Shown here piece after piece: positions 33,859 to 43,842 of a stretch of DNA of 64,000 nt. The stretch spans positions 62,001 to 126,000 of the forward strand of contig DBMP01000025.1 of assembly GCA_002298145.1 (NCBI GenBank), read 5' to 3'. Source of the DNA: Spartobacteria bacterium UBA695. GTDB taxonomy: Bacteria > Verrucomicrobiota > Verrucomicrobiia > Chthoniobacterales > Chthoniobacteraceae. A program made the translations under genes and the position numbers. How positions within the stretch are numbered: position 1 is the stretch's first letter; the number at the start of each line of letters is the position of its first letter. The notes under the pieces are model-generated. The model was not told the DNA's origin, ran no database searches, and worked only from the letters and a program-made list of their open reading frames with translations.

Positions 33859-36314
33859 GCGTAAGTATCTACCAGCGAACGGACGCGCAGCGCCTTTTCG
33901 ATCTGCCGCTGGCCAACGCCACCGGCACCCCGCAGCTGGATGCGCCGGGGTTCGCCAGGGTAGAGGTCAAAGAAATTATCGTCGGGCTGCACGCCGGGCA
34001 GGATGATCTCGCACTGGTATTGCAGCACATCCGAAACCAGAGTCAGCTCCCACGCCCCCTCGGCCCCCGGCGCCAGGCCAATCGAGATCGGGCCGCGCGG
34101 TAAATGAACGCGGCGCGGCGCGGTCAGGAACACGGTATCCTCGGAAACGGCTCCTTCAGCCGATTCGAGCCGAACCCGCAAATAGAGGCTCCCGGCTCCG
34201 TAGCGCTTGAGGGCCTCCGCGTAGTCCAGCTTCCTGGCCAGTTGCGATTTTCCGTACCGTAGCGCGACTTTCTTTTGGCCTTCCTCCAGCACCCTGCCGT
34301 CGATGTGGTAGAGCTTCCACTCCAGCTTACCCGTAGTGGGGCGAACGCCGTCGTACACGGTGTAGAGCTGCACGTCGTGAATCGTGCTGATGAGCGAATT
34401 GCCCGTGCCGACCGATTCATCACCCGGGACCCGGGCCGATACCAGCACCGGCGCGAAAAAACGCTTGGCCGCCCAATGGAGCGCCTTCCACTTTCCGCCG
34501 AATTCCAGGCTGCTCCACGAAAAGACCGGCCAGCAATCGTTGAGCTGCCAGTAGAGCGCCCCCATCGTGCGGGGCATCGACCGGCGGAAATGCTCCACGG
34601 CCACTTTCATGCAGTAGGCCTGGTTGAGCTGCGACAAATAGGCCAGCGCATCATAGCTCGCGGGCATCCGGTAGCGGCGCGCCACATAGTCGAGGATGAT
34701 CGCGTTGCCCGCACCGTTTTTCTGATGGTTCTCCATCGCAGGAGCAAAGACATTGAGCTCCTCCGGCGGGCAGAAGGTGGCCGCGACTTCCGGCGAACTG
34801 TACGACTGCATACCGAACTCGGAGTAAAACCGGAAGCTCACCTCCTCATACCGCTTGACCGGCTTACGCTGGTGCCAGACGTCCCAGAAATGTGCGTCTC
34901 CAGCCGCCTCGTTGACGCTCCCGTGGCGGTAGCCCTCCGGGTTGTGGGGCGAGGAGGGCCAGTAGGGCGTCACGCCGTCCCAACGGCGAACGGCATCGGG
35001 TAATACTTTGTAAAATACATCTTCGTAGGCTTTCTTGCGCCCGCGGTTTTTGAGGATCTCCTGCGGCATCTGCTCGATTTCATTATTGCCGCACCACAGA
35101 GCCATGCACGCGTGGCCACCGAGGCGCTTTACCTGGAAGGCCGCCTCCTCGCCGATGGAAGCCAGGAAGCTCTTTCCGCCCGGGTAGAGCGCGCAGGCGA
35201 ACATGAAATCCTGCCAGATGAGCAGGCCCTTTTCGTCGCACAGGTCGTAGAAATCATCCATTTCGTAGATCCCCCCGCCCCAGACGCGAATCATATTCAT
35301 GTGCGCCGCCACCGCGCTGGAGAGCAGGTTGTCGTAGGTGGCGCGGTCCACGGCCGAGACAAAGCTGTTGGCGGGAATCCAGCTCGCCCCCTTTGCGAAA
35401 ATCGGCAGGCCGTTGACGACAAACTGAAAGCTTTCCCCGAACTCGTCGGCATGCCGATCAAGCTCGATCGTGCGCAGCCCCACGCGGCCCGACCACGTGT
35501 CGAGCACCTCGCCTTTTTCGACCAGCTCCAGCTCCACCGTGTAGAGCGGCTGCTCCCCGTACCCGTTGGGCCACCAAAGCTCCGACGCGCTCACCACGAA
35601 CTTCCCTCCGCTCAGCTCCGCCACCACCGCGCCGCGCAGCGAAAGCGTGCCGCGAAGCTTCCCCACGCCCTTTTTCGCCGTCGCCGCCGCCACGCTGATC
35701 TCGACCGTTTTGGCCCCGTGCTTTTGGCGCAGCCGCACATTTTCGAAACGGTTGCCGCTCCACGCTTCCAGGCGCATCGGCTTGTAAATGCCCGAGGCGA
35801 CAAAGCGCGGGCCCCAGTCCCAGCCAAAGGCGTAGCCTCCTTTGCGAAGATGGGAGCACCCGCCCACCGGGTCGTTCCATTCGCGCAGATCCCCCGGGGC
35901 CTGACGGGAGCGGATCGTTTTCATCGGGCTGCCGAAGAGGATTTCGAGCCGGTTCTTTCCGCGCCGCAGCAGGCCGGAAATTTCCGCGCGGTAGCCGATG
36001 AACATGTTCTCCGTCTCCAGGATGACCCGGCCGTTGAGCCACACCGTCGCCACGGTATCGAGCCCTTCGGCGACGAGCTCCAGGTGCTCGTGCTCCAGCC
36101 ATTCTGGCGTCGCTTCAAAGTCGCACCGGTAGCGCCAGTCCCGCTCCTCGATCCACTGGAGCTCCGCTTCATTGCTCCCCCAGAACGGGTCGGGGATCAG
36201 CTCGTGTCGCCGCAGATCGGTGTGAATACAGCCAGGGACCGTGGCCGCCAGCCAGCGGGCGGAACCGGGAGCCTGGAACTGCCATTGAGTGTTGAGGGGA
36301 AGGGAGAGATGCAT
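33852..36314 (-). CDS. GH2-family beta-mannosidase
   Basis: An 820-residue intracellular glycosidase starting at MHLSLPLNTQW (ATG at 36314); the frame runs further upstream, but the family begins here. It shows the GH2 sugar-binding domain (WRYRCDFEATPEW, AEGLDTVATVWLNGRVI), the beta-sandwich, and the TIM barrel with the acid/base Glu in LWCGNNEIEQM and the nucleophile Glu in FYSEFGMQS. NGLPIFAKGASWIPANSF is the beta-mannosidase signature. It hydrolyses terminal beta-mannose from manno-oligosaccharides or N-glycan cores. No signal peptide is visible, so its substrates must be imported. It is divergent from an AraC-type gene at 36374, a likely regulator. Confidence 0.92.
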   Translation of the reverse strand: MHLSLPLNTQWQFQAPGSARWLAATVPGCIHTDLRRHELIPDPFWGSNEAELQWIEERDWRYRCDFEATPEWLEHEHLELVAEGLDTVATVWLNGRVILETENMFIGYRAEISGLLRRGKNRLEILFGSPMKTIRSRQAPGDLREWNDPVGGCSHLRKGGYAFGWDWGPRFVASGIYKPMRLEAWSGNRFENVRLRQKHGAKTVEISVAAATAKKGVGKLRGTLSLRGAVVAELSGGKFVVSASELWWPNGYGEQPLYTVELELVEKGEVLDTWSGRVGLRTIELDRHADEFGESFQFVVNGLPIFAKGASWIPANSFVSAVDRATYDNLLSSAVAAHMNMIRVWGGGIYEMDDFYDLCDEKGLLIWQDFMFACALYPGGKSFLASIGEEAAFQVKRLGGHACMALWCGNNEIEQMPQEILKNRGRKKAYEDVFYKVLPDAVRRWDGVTPYWPSSPHNPEGYRHGSVNEAAGDAHFWDVWHQRKPVKRYEEVSFRFYSEFGMQSYSSPEVAATFCPPEELNVFAPAMENHQKNGAGNAIILDYVARRYRMPASYDALAYLSQLNQAYCMKVAVEHFRRSMPRTMGALYWQLNDCWPVFSWSSLEFGGKWKALHWAAKRFFAPVLVSARVPGDESVGTGNSLISTIHDVQLYTVYDGVRPTTGKLEWKLYHIDGRVLEEGQKKVALRYGKSQLARKLDYAEALKRYGAGSLYLRVRLESAEGAVSEDTVFLTAPRRVHLPRGPISIGLAPGAEGAWELTLVSDVLQYQCEIILPGVQPDDNFFDLYPGEPRRIQLRGAGGVGQRQIEKALRVRSLVDTYAY

Positions 36315-36373
36315 CGGGTGGTTTGAAAGTAAATTGTTTAAAACTACGATGAATCCACTTATCCTCCTCCTAA

Positions 36374-37201
36374 ATGCGCGTTTCAAAACAAAACCATGTC
36401 GAAAACATCGGATTAGTTGATCAGACGTCGCCTCTGGCTCCCCCAAGCCAAATTATGAGTATTGGATATTACCACCACCCGGCGATGGAGGTCCCCGCCT
36501 TCGAGCGGATCCCGCCCCGGATGGAACGGGTGGAGGTGGTCACGGGCGGGCGCTGCTGGGTGGTCATCGAGGGCCGGGAGACCGAGGTCAGCGCCGGAGC
36601 CATCCTCTGGCATCACGAGGGGGACCAGACGATTTCGCGCAGCGATCCCGAGGCCCCCTACCGCTGCCTCAACGCCATGTTTCAAGCACCACGCAACCGG
36701 GGCCGCCGACGCGTTCCCCGGCTCACCTGGTGGCGGGACGTCGAGGCGATCGAGTCCTTCATCACGGAAACGGTGCGAGCGTATGTGGACGACCGCTTCG
36801 AGCGCCACGCGCTGCTCGCCTACACCTACGGGCGGCTGCTGTTCCAGGCGCGCCTCTGGGAGCAGACCAGCGGGCGCTCCCAGCTGCCGGAGAAACTGCG
36901 CCAGGCGCTCGAAATGATCGAACAGCGCCCGGCCTCGCTACGCGACATTGCCCGGGAGGTCGGCTGGTCCGTGGCGCATTTGCACGAAGTCTGCCGAGAA
37001 GTCCTCCAGGCCACGCCGCACGAACTCGCGCTGCGCCACTATATGAAGATCGCCCGCGAGCGCCTGGCCGGGAGCGACCGCCCGCTCAAGCAGATCGCCA
37101 CCGAGTGCGGCTTTTCCAGCGCAAGCGCCTTCTGCCATGCCTTCAAACACCGCCTGGGATTAACGCCGCTCGAATACCGCAAACTCAACCAGCGCCAATG
37201 A
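36374..37201 (+). CDS. AraC-family regulator, divergent from the beta-mannosidase gene
   Basis: A 275-residue regulator; the ATG at 36374 is used, though MSIGYYHHPAM at 36455 is a possible later start. The N-terminal part is a cupin-like sensing domain (RMERVEVVTGGRCWVVIEGRE, SAGAILWHHEGD). The C-terminal half carries two helix-turn-helix units, LRDIAREVGWSVAHLHEVCRE and LKQIATECGFSSASAFCHAF followed by KHRLGLTPLEYRK. It is separated by only 59 bases from the divergent beta-mannosidase start, so it most likely regulates that gene in response to a mannoside. Confidence 0.88.
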   Translation: MRVSKQNHVENIGLVDQTSPLAPPSQIMSIGYYHHPAMEVPAFERIPPRMERVEVVTGGRCWVVIEGRETEVSAGAILWHHEGDQTISRSDPEAPYRCLNAMFQAPRNRGRRRVPRLTWWRDVEAIESFITETVRAYVDDRFERHALLAYTYGRLLFQARLWEQTSGRSQLPEKLRQALEMIEQRPASLRDIAREVGWSVAHLHEVCREVLQATPHELALRHYMKIARERLAGSDRPLKQIATECGFSSASAFCHAFKHRLGLTPLEYRKLNQRQ

Positions 37202-37251
37202 AGCAGGTATGCCGCTTGAAAACGGGGCGCGAATAGGGGATTCTCCCAGCC

Positions 37252-37743
37252 ATGTCCATTGCCGCCGACGATCAGCCTTACCTCACCCGGGCCGAAGGGT
37301 TCCTGGGCCTCGGGATGTCTAGGGAAGCCGAAGCGGAGCTTGCGAAAATGAGCCCCTCGACGGTTGCCGCGCCGGAGGTCCTCGTGGTGCGCCTGGCCGT
37401 CTACCAGGAAGAACGGCGCTGGGCGGCCATGCAAGCGGCGGCACAGAAGCTCGCGACGCTCGACCCGGGAAACTCCCAGTGGGCCGTCTCGCTGGCCTAC
37501 GCCACGCGCCGCGCCGAGTCGATCGAAGCAGCCCGGGCCATTCTGATGGACGCCCTCGACCGCTTCCCCACCGAAGCAATCATCCCCTATAACCTTGCCT
37601 GCTACGACTGCCAATTGGGCGACCTCGGCGCGGCCCGGCAATTCCTGGACATCTCCCTGCGCCTCGCTCCGGAAATGAAGCCGATGGCCCGCGAGGACGA
37701 AGACCTCAAGCCCCTCTGGGACAGCCCCGAGACGGCATGCTAA
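37252..37743 (+). CDS. Tetratricopeptide-repeat protein
   Basis: A 163-residue protein made of about four helix-turn-helix repeats with the TPR spacing of small and aromatic residues (EGFLGLGMSREAEAELAKM, NLACYDCQLGDLGAARQFLD, SWAVSLAY-like). There is no signal peptide. Similar small TPR proteins are common in Verrucomicrobiota and Planctomycetota genomes; the partner is unknown. It lies between two AraC-type genes on the same strand with gaps of about 50 and 40 bases. The ATG at 37252 follows GGGGATTCTCCCAGCC, without a clear ribosome-binding site. Confidence 0.7.
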   Translation: MSIAADDQPYLTRAEGFLGLGMSREAEAELAKMSPSTVAAPEVLVVRLAVYQEERRWAAMQAAAQKLATLDPGNSQWAVSLAYATRRAESIEAARAILMDALDRFPTEAIIPYNLACYDCQLGDLGAARQFLDISLRLAPEMKPMAREDEDLKPLWDSPETAC

Positions 37744-37782
37744 AAGCCCGCTTTTCTAAAAGCGCTCGCCCCGGCCGAGGGA

Positions 37783-38670
37783 ATGCACTATTTTTCGATT
37801 CCGATGCGAAAAGTGAATCCCAAAACCTCGGCTGACCCCACTCCGCCCCCGACGTTGGAGGATTACAGCGCCGAGCCCATCGTCGCGATGACCGCCAGCC
37901 CGCAGCCGCCGCGCCCCGCGCATCCGGAGCGCTACCTCCACTACCATCGGCATTACGAACTGCTCTACATCACCAAAGGCGTGCGGGAATTGTGGGTCGA
38001 GGGCCGCGAATACCGCGCCGAAGCGGGCGACCTCATCGTCTTCAGGCCCGGCGAGGCCCATGGCGAATACGCCGGGACCCGCACCATCTCATTCTTCGTC
38101 TACCGCTTCCGGCCGGAGGACCTGTCCAATTCCCACCTGGAATTCCCGAGCACCCGTAACCGCTGCCCCGTGCTGAACCTGCCGCAGAAAGCGGAGTTCG
38201 TGGCCCTCTTTAACCGGATCTGCACCGAGTTCAGCCAGCAGGAGCCCGATTCGCAAATGATGCTCGGCGCTTACCTCGTGGAGTTCATCGTGAAACTGCG
38301 CCGGGCCGTCCAAGGCAGTGCCACGAAGAAACCTGAGAGCAACATGCGCGACCAGATCCGCCTTGCGGCCTCGCTCCTCCAGGAAAACGTCTCGGCGGGC
38401 ATGGCGCTCGAAAAGCTGGCCCGGCGAACCTTCATGAGCACCTCCCACTTCGCCCACAGCTTCAAGGCCTGCGTCGGCGAAAGCCCCCGCCGCTACCAGA
38501 TCCACGAACGGATCGAACAGGCCAAGGTCCTCTTGCTGGAAACGGCCAAGCCCGCCACCGAGATCGCACAGCAGCTCGGCTACACATCCCCCTATTTTTT
38601 CTACCGCCAATTCCGGAAAAAAACCGGCTACACAACCGCGCAGTTCCGCGAACGGTTCAACCCGGCTTAA
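37783..38670 (+). CDS. AraC-family transcriptional regulator
   Basis: A 295-residue regulator with an N-terminal cupin domain of the AraC_binding type (HYHRHYELLYITKGVRELWVEG, GDLIVFRPGEAHGEY). The C-terminal double helix-turn-helix is MALEKLARRTFMSTSHFAHSFK plus ATEIAQQLGYTSPYFFYRQFRKKTG. A start at the ATG at 37804 (MRKVNPKT) is as plausible as 37783. It is not divergent from any enzyme gene; it ends four bases inside the convergent TetR gene. Its target is not evident; sugar metabolism is the usual role of this type. Confidence 0.87.
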   Translation: MHYFSIPMRKVNPKTSADPTPPPTLEDYSAEPIVAMTASPQPPRPAHPERYLHYHRHYELLYITKGVRELWVEGREYRAEAGDLIVFRPGEAHGEYAGTRTISFFVYRFRPEDLSNSHLEFPSTRNRCPVLNLPQKAEFVALFNRICTEFSQQEPDSQMMLGAYLVEFIVKLRRAVQGSATKKPESNMRDQIRLAASLLQENVSAGMALEKLARRTFMSTSHFAHSFKACVGESPRRYQIHERIEQAKVLLLETAKPATEIAQQLGYTSPYFFYRQFRKKTGYTTAQFRERFNPA

Positions 38671-39266
38671 ACCCGCGCCGAGAGCCCCGCGATGAGGACG
38701 TGAATCACCCGTTTGAGCCGCTCCTCCCTGGGGGCGGACGGGTGCCTGGGGATCGAAAGCGGATGCACGAAACTTGCCGTGGCGTCCTCAAAAAGCATCG
38801 CGGCATCCACCGCGTCGATGGGCGCGAACACCCCGGACTCGATCCCCTGCTCGAAAATCTCGCGGAAAACATCGAAGAGCGCCTTCTTGCGTTTGGCGAT
38901 GGCGTCGGGGCGGGCCTCGATCACCTTCCGGAACGCAAGAAACATCTTCGGGTCCTTCTCGTACTTGGAGCGCCTGCGCCGGTAGATCGCCAGCGTCACC
39001 GCCTCCAGCCGCTCCGGCACCGTGCCAGGCCGCGCGGCCACGCTCTTGATGAACCCCTCCACATCGGCAAGCCATTCGTCCATCACCGCGTCGAGAATCT
39101 CGGCCTTTGAGCGGAAAAACCGGTACACATTGGCGTGCGACATCCCGAGCGAGCGCGCCACATCCACCACCGTCACCTTCTCCTCTCCGTACTGGCTCAC
39201 AAGCGAACGCGTCGCCTGAACAATCAGATGGCGCGTTGGGGATTCTTTGGCAGATTCAGGTGGCAT
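38667..39266 (-). CDS. TetR-family repressor of the RND efflux operon
   Basis: A 199-residue TetR/AcrR protein. The N-terminal DNA-binding domain (LVSQYGEEKVTVVDVARSLGMS, HANVYRFFRSKAEILDAVMDEW) is canonical, and the C-terminal ligand domain is helical. It is divergent from the mdtABC-like operon, with 96 bases between the starts, the standard layout for a local repressor released by an efflux substrate. It overlaps the convergent AraC gene by four bases. Confidence 0.88.
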   Translation of the reverse strand: MPPESAKESPTRHLIVQATRSLVSQYGEEKVTVVDVARSLGMSHANVYRFFRSKAEILDAVMDEWLADVEGFIKSVAARPGTVPERLEAVTLAIYRRRRSKYEKDPKMFLAFRKVIEARPDAIAKRKKALFDVFREIFEQGIESGVFAPIDAVDAAMLFEDATASFVHPLSIPRHPSAPREERLKRVIHVLIAGLSARV

Positions 39267-39362
39267 GCGTTGCTTTGATTTTTATGACAACTGACAAAAA
39301 ATGCAACTTGTAACCACCCGAATTCGTCCTAAACTTCCGCTCGACACCACCCGAGATCTCAC
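39267..39362. promoter_or_regulatory. TetR/efflux divergent promoter region
   Basis: The 96-base intergenic region contains the direct repeat TGACAACTGACA (39284-39295), an AT-rich stretch, and GTTGC at 39269 with GCAAC at 39303 as an inverted pair. It must hold the promoters of both genes, and probably the operator of the TetR protein. No single long palindrome is visible. Confidence 0.4.
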
Positions 39363-40724
39363 ATGCTTCAACATCCTATTTCCGAGAAGCCCTCGAATCT
39401 CCCCGGCTCGGTACCGGAGACACCAAAGCCAGCGTGGAAACGCCACCTCGTTCGCTGGAGCTTCATCGTCTTGGCCATCGCGGCCCTGGGCTACTGGCAT
39501 TTCCGAGGCCCCGGCCATAGCGCTCCCTCGGGGGGCGCTCCAGGCAACGGCAGGGGCGCATTCCGGCCCGGAGCGGGAGTGGTGCCCGTCGTGGCCACGC
39601 CCGTCGTGCAAAAAGACCTCCCCATTTATCTAGAAGGCCTGGGCACGGTCCAGGCACTCAACACCGTGACCATCCGCCCGCGCGTGGACGGCCAGCTCGT
39701 GCAGGTCGCCTTTACCGAAGGGCAGCTCGTCAAGGCGGGCGACGTCCTTGCCAAGATCGATCCCGCGCCCTTCCTGGCCACCCTCGCCCAGGCGGAAGCC
39801 AAGAAGCGCCAGGACGAAGCCACGCTAGCCAATGCCCGGCTCGACCTCGCCCGCTACGCCGAGATGCTCCCCCGCAAGGCCACCTCGCAGCAGGCCTACG
39901 ACACCCAGAAGGCCCTCGTAGCCCAAGACGAGGCGGCCGTCAGCGCGGATGAAGCCTCCGTGCAGAGCGCCCGCGTCCAGCTCGCCTACACCACGCTCAC
40001 CTCGCCCATCGAGGGGCGCGTCGGCCTGCGTCAGATCGACCAGGGCAACATCATTTACTCCTCCGGCACAACGGGCCTCGTCGAAGTCACGCAGCTCCAC
40101 CCGATCACCGTCATCTTCACCCTACCGCAGCAGAACCTGCCCGCCGTGCGCGAGGAAATGGCTAAAGCGCCCCTCCCTGTCGTCGCCGTCGATCGCAACG
40201 ACGGCCCGGCGCTCGGCAACGGAACGCTCTCGGTTTTCGACAACGCCATCGACTCCACTACCGGCACCATCAAGCTGAAAGCCGTCTTCCCCAACGACGA
40301 CCTGAAGCTCTGGCCCGGCCAGTTCGTCAACGCCCGGCTGCTCCTCTCCACGCGGAAAAACGCCGTGGTCGTCCCAGCCGCCGTCATCCAGCGCGGGCCG
40401 AATGGCGAATTCGCCTTCGTCATCACCAAAGGCAGCGGCGCAAACGGCCACGGGCACGGCGGCCATGGCGACAAGCCCGCCGCCGCCCCGAGCCCATCAG
40501 CGGCCTCTTCCGGCGGCGCGGCCCCCGGCGCGGGCGGCCCCGAGCTGAGCGTCGAAGTGCGCCCCGTCAAAGTAGCGCTCATCCAGGACGGCCAGGCGCT
40601 CATCGACTCCGGTCTTGCGCCCGGCGAACAGGTCGTCCTCGAAGGCCAGTACCGTTTGCAGGCCAACTCCCGCGTGCGGCTTGAGAAATCGGCCCGGGCC
40701 GCCGACGCAGAAGCGGAACAATAA
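39363..40724 (+). CDS. RND efflux periplasmic adaptor (MdtA-like)
   Basis: A 453-residue membrane fusion protein. One N-terminal anchor helix (HLVRWSFIVLAIAALGYWHF) is followed by the lipoyl/barrel-sandwich motif (NTVTIRPRVDGQLVQVAFTEG, then QLVKAGDVLAKIDPAPF) and an alpha-hairpin (AQAEAKKRQDEATLANARLDL). Then comes the second lipoyl half (SPIEGRVGLRQIDQGN) and beta-barrel. The sequence resembles MdtA. An odd feature is a His/Gly/Pro/Ala-rich insertion about residues 358-395 (GANGHGHGGHGDKPAAAP) in the membrane-proximal domain, which could bind metal or be a flexible loop. It is the first gene of an operon with two RND pumps. Confidence 0.92.
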   Translation: MLQHPISEKPSNLPGSVPETPKPAWKRHLVRWSFIVLAIAALGYWHFRGPGHSAPSGGAPGNGRGAFRPGAGVVPVVATPVVQKDLPIYLEGLGTVQALNTVTIRPRVDGQLVQVAFTEGQLVKAGDVLAKIDPAPFLATLAQAEAKKRQDEATLANARLDLARYAEMLPRKATSQQAYDTQKALVAQDEAAVSADEASVQSARVQLAYTTLTSPIEGRVGLRQIDQGNIIYSSGTTGLVEVTQLHPITVIFTLPQQNLPAVREEMAKAPLPVVAVDRNDGPALGNGTLSVFDNAIDSTTGTIKLKAVFPNDDLKLWPGQFVNARLLLSTRKNAVVVPAAVIQRGPNGEFAFVITKGSGANGHGHGGHGDKPAAAPSPSAASSGGAAPGAGGPELSVEVRPVKVALIQDGQALIDSGLAPGEQVVLEGQYRLQANSRVRLEKSARAADAEAEQ

Positions 40725-40730
40725 TTTCCC

Positions 40731-43700
40731 GTGAACATCTCCGAGCCGTTCATCCGACGTCCGATTGCCACGTCGCTCCTGATGGTGGGGGTCATCATCA
40801 TGGGGCTGCTGGGCTACTCCCTGCTGCCGATCTCGGCGCTGCCCGCCGTCGATTTTCCCACCATCCAGGTCACCACCCAGTACCCCGGCGCGAGCCCCGA
40901 GGTGATGGCCTCCTCGGTCACAACCCCGCTGGAGCGCCAGTTCGGCCAGATCAGCGGCCTGGCCATGATGAATTCATCGAGCTCGTTTGGGAACTCGACC
41001 ATCACCCTCCAGTTCAACCTCGACCGCGACATCGACTCCGCCGCGCAGGACGTCCAGGCCGCCATCAACGCTGCCAACGGCGTGCTGCCGAAGTCGATGC
41101 CCAACCCGCCGACCTACAACAAGGTCAACCCAGCGGATACCCCCATCCTGACGCTGGCCATCACCTCGGACATCCTGCCGCTGGAGAAAGTCAACGACAT
41201 CGCCGACACCGTCCTGGCGCAGAAGCTGAGCGAAGTCACCGGCGTCGGCCTCGTCACCATCGAGGGCAACCAGAAGCCCGCCGTGCGCGTGCGCATCAAC
41301 CCCGGGGCCATCGCCAACTACGGCATCAGCCTGGAGGAAATCCGCACCGCACTGACGCAAAACAACGTCAACAACCCCAAGGGGAGCTTCGACGGCACCC
41401 GCCAGGCCTACTCCATCGGCGTCAACGACCAGGTCTTTTCCGCCGCCGAGTACAAGCCGATCATCGTCGCCTACCGCAACGGCTCGCCCATCCGGCTCCA
41501 GGACATCGGCGAAGTCGTCGACAACGTGGAGAACGTTCGCATGGCAGGCTGGGTCGGCAGCAAACCGGCCGTCATCCTCGACATCCAGCGCCAACCGGGC
41601 GCGAACATCATCGAGACCGCCGACCGCGTCAAACAGCTCCTCCCTCGCCTGCGCGCCTCCATCCCCCCCTCCGTCCAGATCCACACGCTCATCGACCGCA
41701 CCGAGACGATCCGCGCCTCCGTCTCCGACGTCCAGTTCACGCTGGTTCTCACCGTCGTGCTGGTCGTCATGACGATCTTCATTTTCCTGCGGAAATTTTG
41801 GGCCACGGTCATCCCGAGTGTGGCGCTGCCGCTGGCGGTCATCGGCACCTTCGGCGTCATGCAGTTGATCGGCTTCAGCCTGGATAACCTCTCGCTCATG
41901 GCGCTGACCATCTCCACCGGGTTTGTGGTGGATGACGCCATCGTGATGATCGAGAACATCGTCCGGTACATCGAGGCGGGCGACACGCCGATGGAGGCCG
42001 CGCTCAAGGGAGCCAAGCAGATCGGCTTCACGGTCATTTCGCTGAGCGTCTCGCTGATCGCCGTTTTCATCCCGCTGCTCTTCATGACGGGCGTGGTGGG
42101 GCGGCTTTTCCGCGAGTTCGCCATTACGCTTTCCATCGCCGTGGCCGTCTCGGCGGTCGTCTCGCTGACCTTGACGCCCATGATGTGCTCGCGCCTGCTC
42201 AAGGCCGAGGCCGAGGAGAAGCACGGGCGGTTTTTCCAGATCACCGAGGGCCTTTTCGAGCGGCTCCTGCGCGCGTATGACACGGGGCTCAAGTGGGTGC
42301 TGGCCCATCAGCGCTTCACGCTGTTCGTCGCCATCGCCACACTGGTTCTCACCGTCTGGATGTACCTGATCATCCCCAAGGGCCTGCTCCCGCAGCAGGA
42401 TACCGGCCTCATCATCGGCGTGACCGATGCCGAGCAGTCCATCTCGTTCACCGGCATGGCCTCGCGGCAGAAGGCCATCGCGGAGATCGTCCAGCGCGAC
42501 CCGGACGTCGTCAACGTCGCCTCGTTCGTCGGCGCGGGCACCGTCAACGCCACCGTCAACACCGGCAAGCTCTACATCGCCCTCAAGCCGCGCGACCGGC
42601 GCAAGGAAGGAGCCGACGAGATCATCGCCCGACTGCGCGAAGCCACCAGGAACGTCCCCGGCATCACGCTTTCCATGCAGGCGGTGCAGGACGTGCAGAT
42701 CGACAGCCGCGTGAGCCGCACGCAGTACCAGTACACGCTTCAGGACGCCGACGAAGCCGAGCTCGCCGACTGGGCCCCGGCGCTCCTGGCGAAAATGAAG
42801 ACGCTGCCGGAGCTTTCCGACGTCGCCAGTGACCAGCAATCCGGCGGCCTGCAAGTGGCCATCAACGTGGACCGCAACAAGGCCGCACGGCTCAACATCC
42901 TGCCCGATGCCATCGACCAGACGCTCTACGACGCCTTCGGTCAGCGGCAGGTCTCCGTCATCTTCACACAGCTCAACCAATACCGAGTCATCCTGGAGCT
43001 GCAACCCGGCTTCCAGCTCACGCAGGACGCGCTCGCGCATGTCTACGTGAAATCGAGCCGCGGCCAGATGGTGCCGCTCAACGCCTTTGCCACGCTAAAA
43101 ACCGTTAGCGCCCCCTTGACCATCATTCACCAAGCGCAGTTCCCCGCCGTCACACTCTCCTTCAATATCCGCCCCGGCAGCTCGCTCGGCGCGGCGGTCG
43201 AGGCGATCCAGAAAGCGCAAAAAGAGATCGGCCTGCCGGAAACCATCGTCACCACGTTCTCCGGCAGCGCGGCGGAGTTCCAGTCCTCGCTAGCCAGCGA
43301 ACCGCTCTTGATCCTCGCGGCCATCGTGGTCATCTACATCGTCCTGGGCGTCCTCTACGAAAGCTACATTCACCCGATCACCATTCTCTCCAGCCTCCCC
43401 TCGGCGGGCGTCGGCGCGCTGCTGGCCATGATGCTCTGCCGCACGGAGCTTTCGCTCATCGCGTTAATCGGCATCATCCTCTTAATCGGCATCGTGAAAA
43501 AGAACGCCATCATGATGATCGACTTCGCCCTTGAGGCCGAGCGCGAGCAGGGCCTCAAGCCGGAGGAGTCGATCTACCAGGCGTGCCTGCTGCGCTTCCG
43601 GCCCATCATGATGACGACCTTCGCCGCGCTGCTGGGCGCGCTGCCGCTGGCGCTGGAAACGGGCACCGGCTCCGAGCTGCGCCGCCCGATGGGCATCTCG

Positions 43701-43835
43701 ATCCTGGGCGGGCTGCTCCTCTCGCAGTTCATCACCCTCTACACCACGCCGGTCATCTACCTCTACATGGACCGCCTGGCCCGGTGGCTGCGGCCCGCGC
43801 ATCACCCGACGCCCCAACCCGCCCACGCGGAATAA
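40731..43835 (+). CDS. RND efflux pump, MdtB-like
   Basis: A 1034-residue inner-membrane pump of the HAE1/MdtB type with two repeats, each with a large periplasmic loop. The start is GTG at 40731, six bases after the adaptor stop; the product begins NISEPFIRRPIATSLLM, matching the MdtB N-terminus. Helix 4 has the proton-relay residues in TGFVVDDAIVMIEN (two adjacent Asp), and the late segment has KKNAIMMIDFALEAER. It differs from AcrB-type pumps by its partner gene: a second RND subunit follows directly, as in mdtABC, where B and C form a heterotrimer. Confidence 0.93.
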   Translation: MNISEPFIRRPIATSLLMVGVIIMGLLGYSLLPISALPAVDFPTIQVTTQYPGASPEVMASSVTTPLERQFGQISGLAMMNSSSSFGNSTITLQFNLDRDIDSAAQDVQAAINAANGVLPKSMPNPPTYNKVNPADTPILTLAITSDILPLEKVNDIADTVLAQKLSEVTGVGLVTIEGNQKPAVRVRINPGAIANYGISLEEIRTALTQNNVNNPKGSFDGTRQAYSIGVNDQVFSAAEYKPIIVAYRNGSPIRLQDIGEVVDNVENVRMAGWVGSKPAVILDIQRQPGANIIETADRVKQLLPRLRASIPPSVQIHTLIDRTETIRASVSDVQFTLVLTVVLVVMTIFIFLRKFWATVIPSVALPLAVIGTFGVMQLIGFSLDNLSLMALTISTGFVVDDAIVMIENIVRYIEAGDTPMEAALKGAKQIGFTVISLSVSLIAVFIPLLFMTGVVGRLFREFAITLSIAVAVSAVVSLTLTPMMCSRLLKAEAEEKHGRFFQITEGLFERLLRAYDTGLKWVLAHQRFTLFVAIATLVLTVWMYLIIPKGLLPQQDTGLIIGVTDAEQSISFTGMASRQKAIAEIVQRDPDVVNVASFVGAGTVNATVNTGKLYIALKPRDRRKEGADEIIARLREATRNVPGITLSMQAVQDVQIDSRVSRTQYQYTLQDADEAELADWAPALLAKMKTLPELSDVASDQQSGGLQVAINVDRNKAARLNILPDAIDQTLYDAFGQRQVSVIFTQLNQYRVILELQPGFQLTQDALAHVYVKSSRGQMVPLNAFATLKTVSAPLTIIHQAQFPAVTLSFNIRPGSSLGAAVEAIQKAQKEIGLPETIVTTFSGSAAEFQSSLASEPLLILAAIVVIYIVLGVLYESYIHPITILSSLPSAGVGALLAMMLCRTELSLIALIGIILLIGIVKKNAIMMIDFALEAEREQGLKPEESIYQACLLRFRPIMMTTFAALLGALPLALETGTGSELRRPMGISILGGLLLSQFITLYTTPVIYLYMDRLARWLRPAHHPTPQPAHAE

Positions 43836-43842
43836 CCCCGGA

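Noticed and set aside
40974..43040. Minus-strand open frame of 688 codons opposite the first RND pump
   Set aside because: Asp/Gly/His/Arg-rich without any domain; antisense to a convincing MdtB-like gene.
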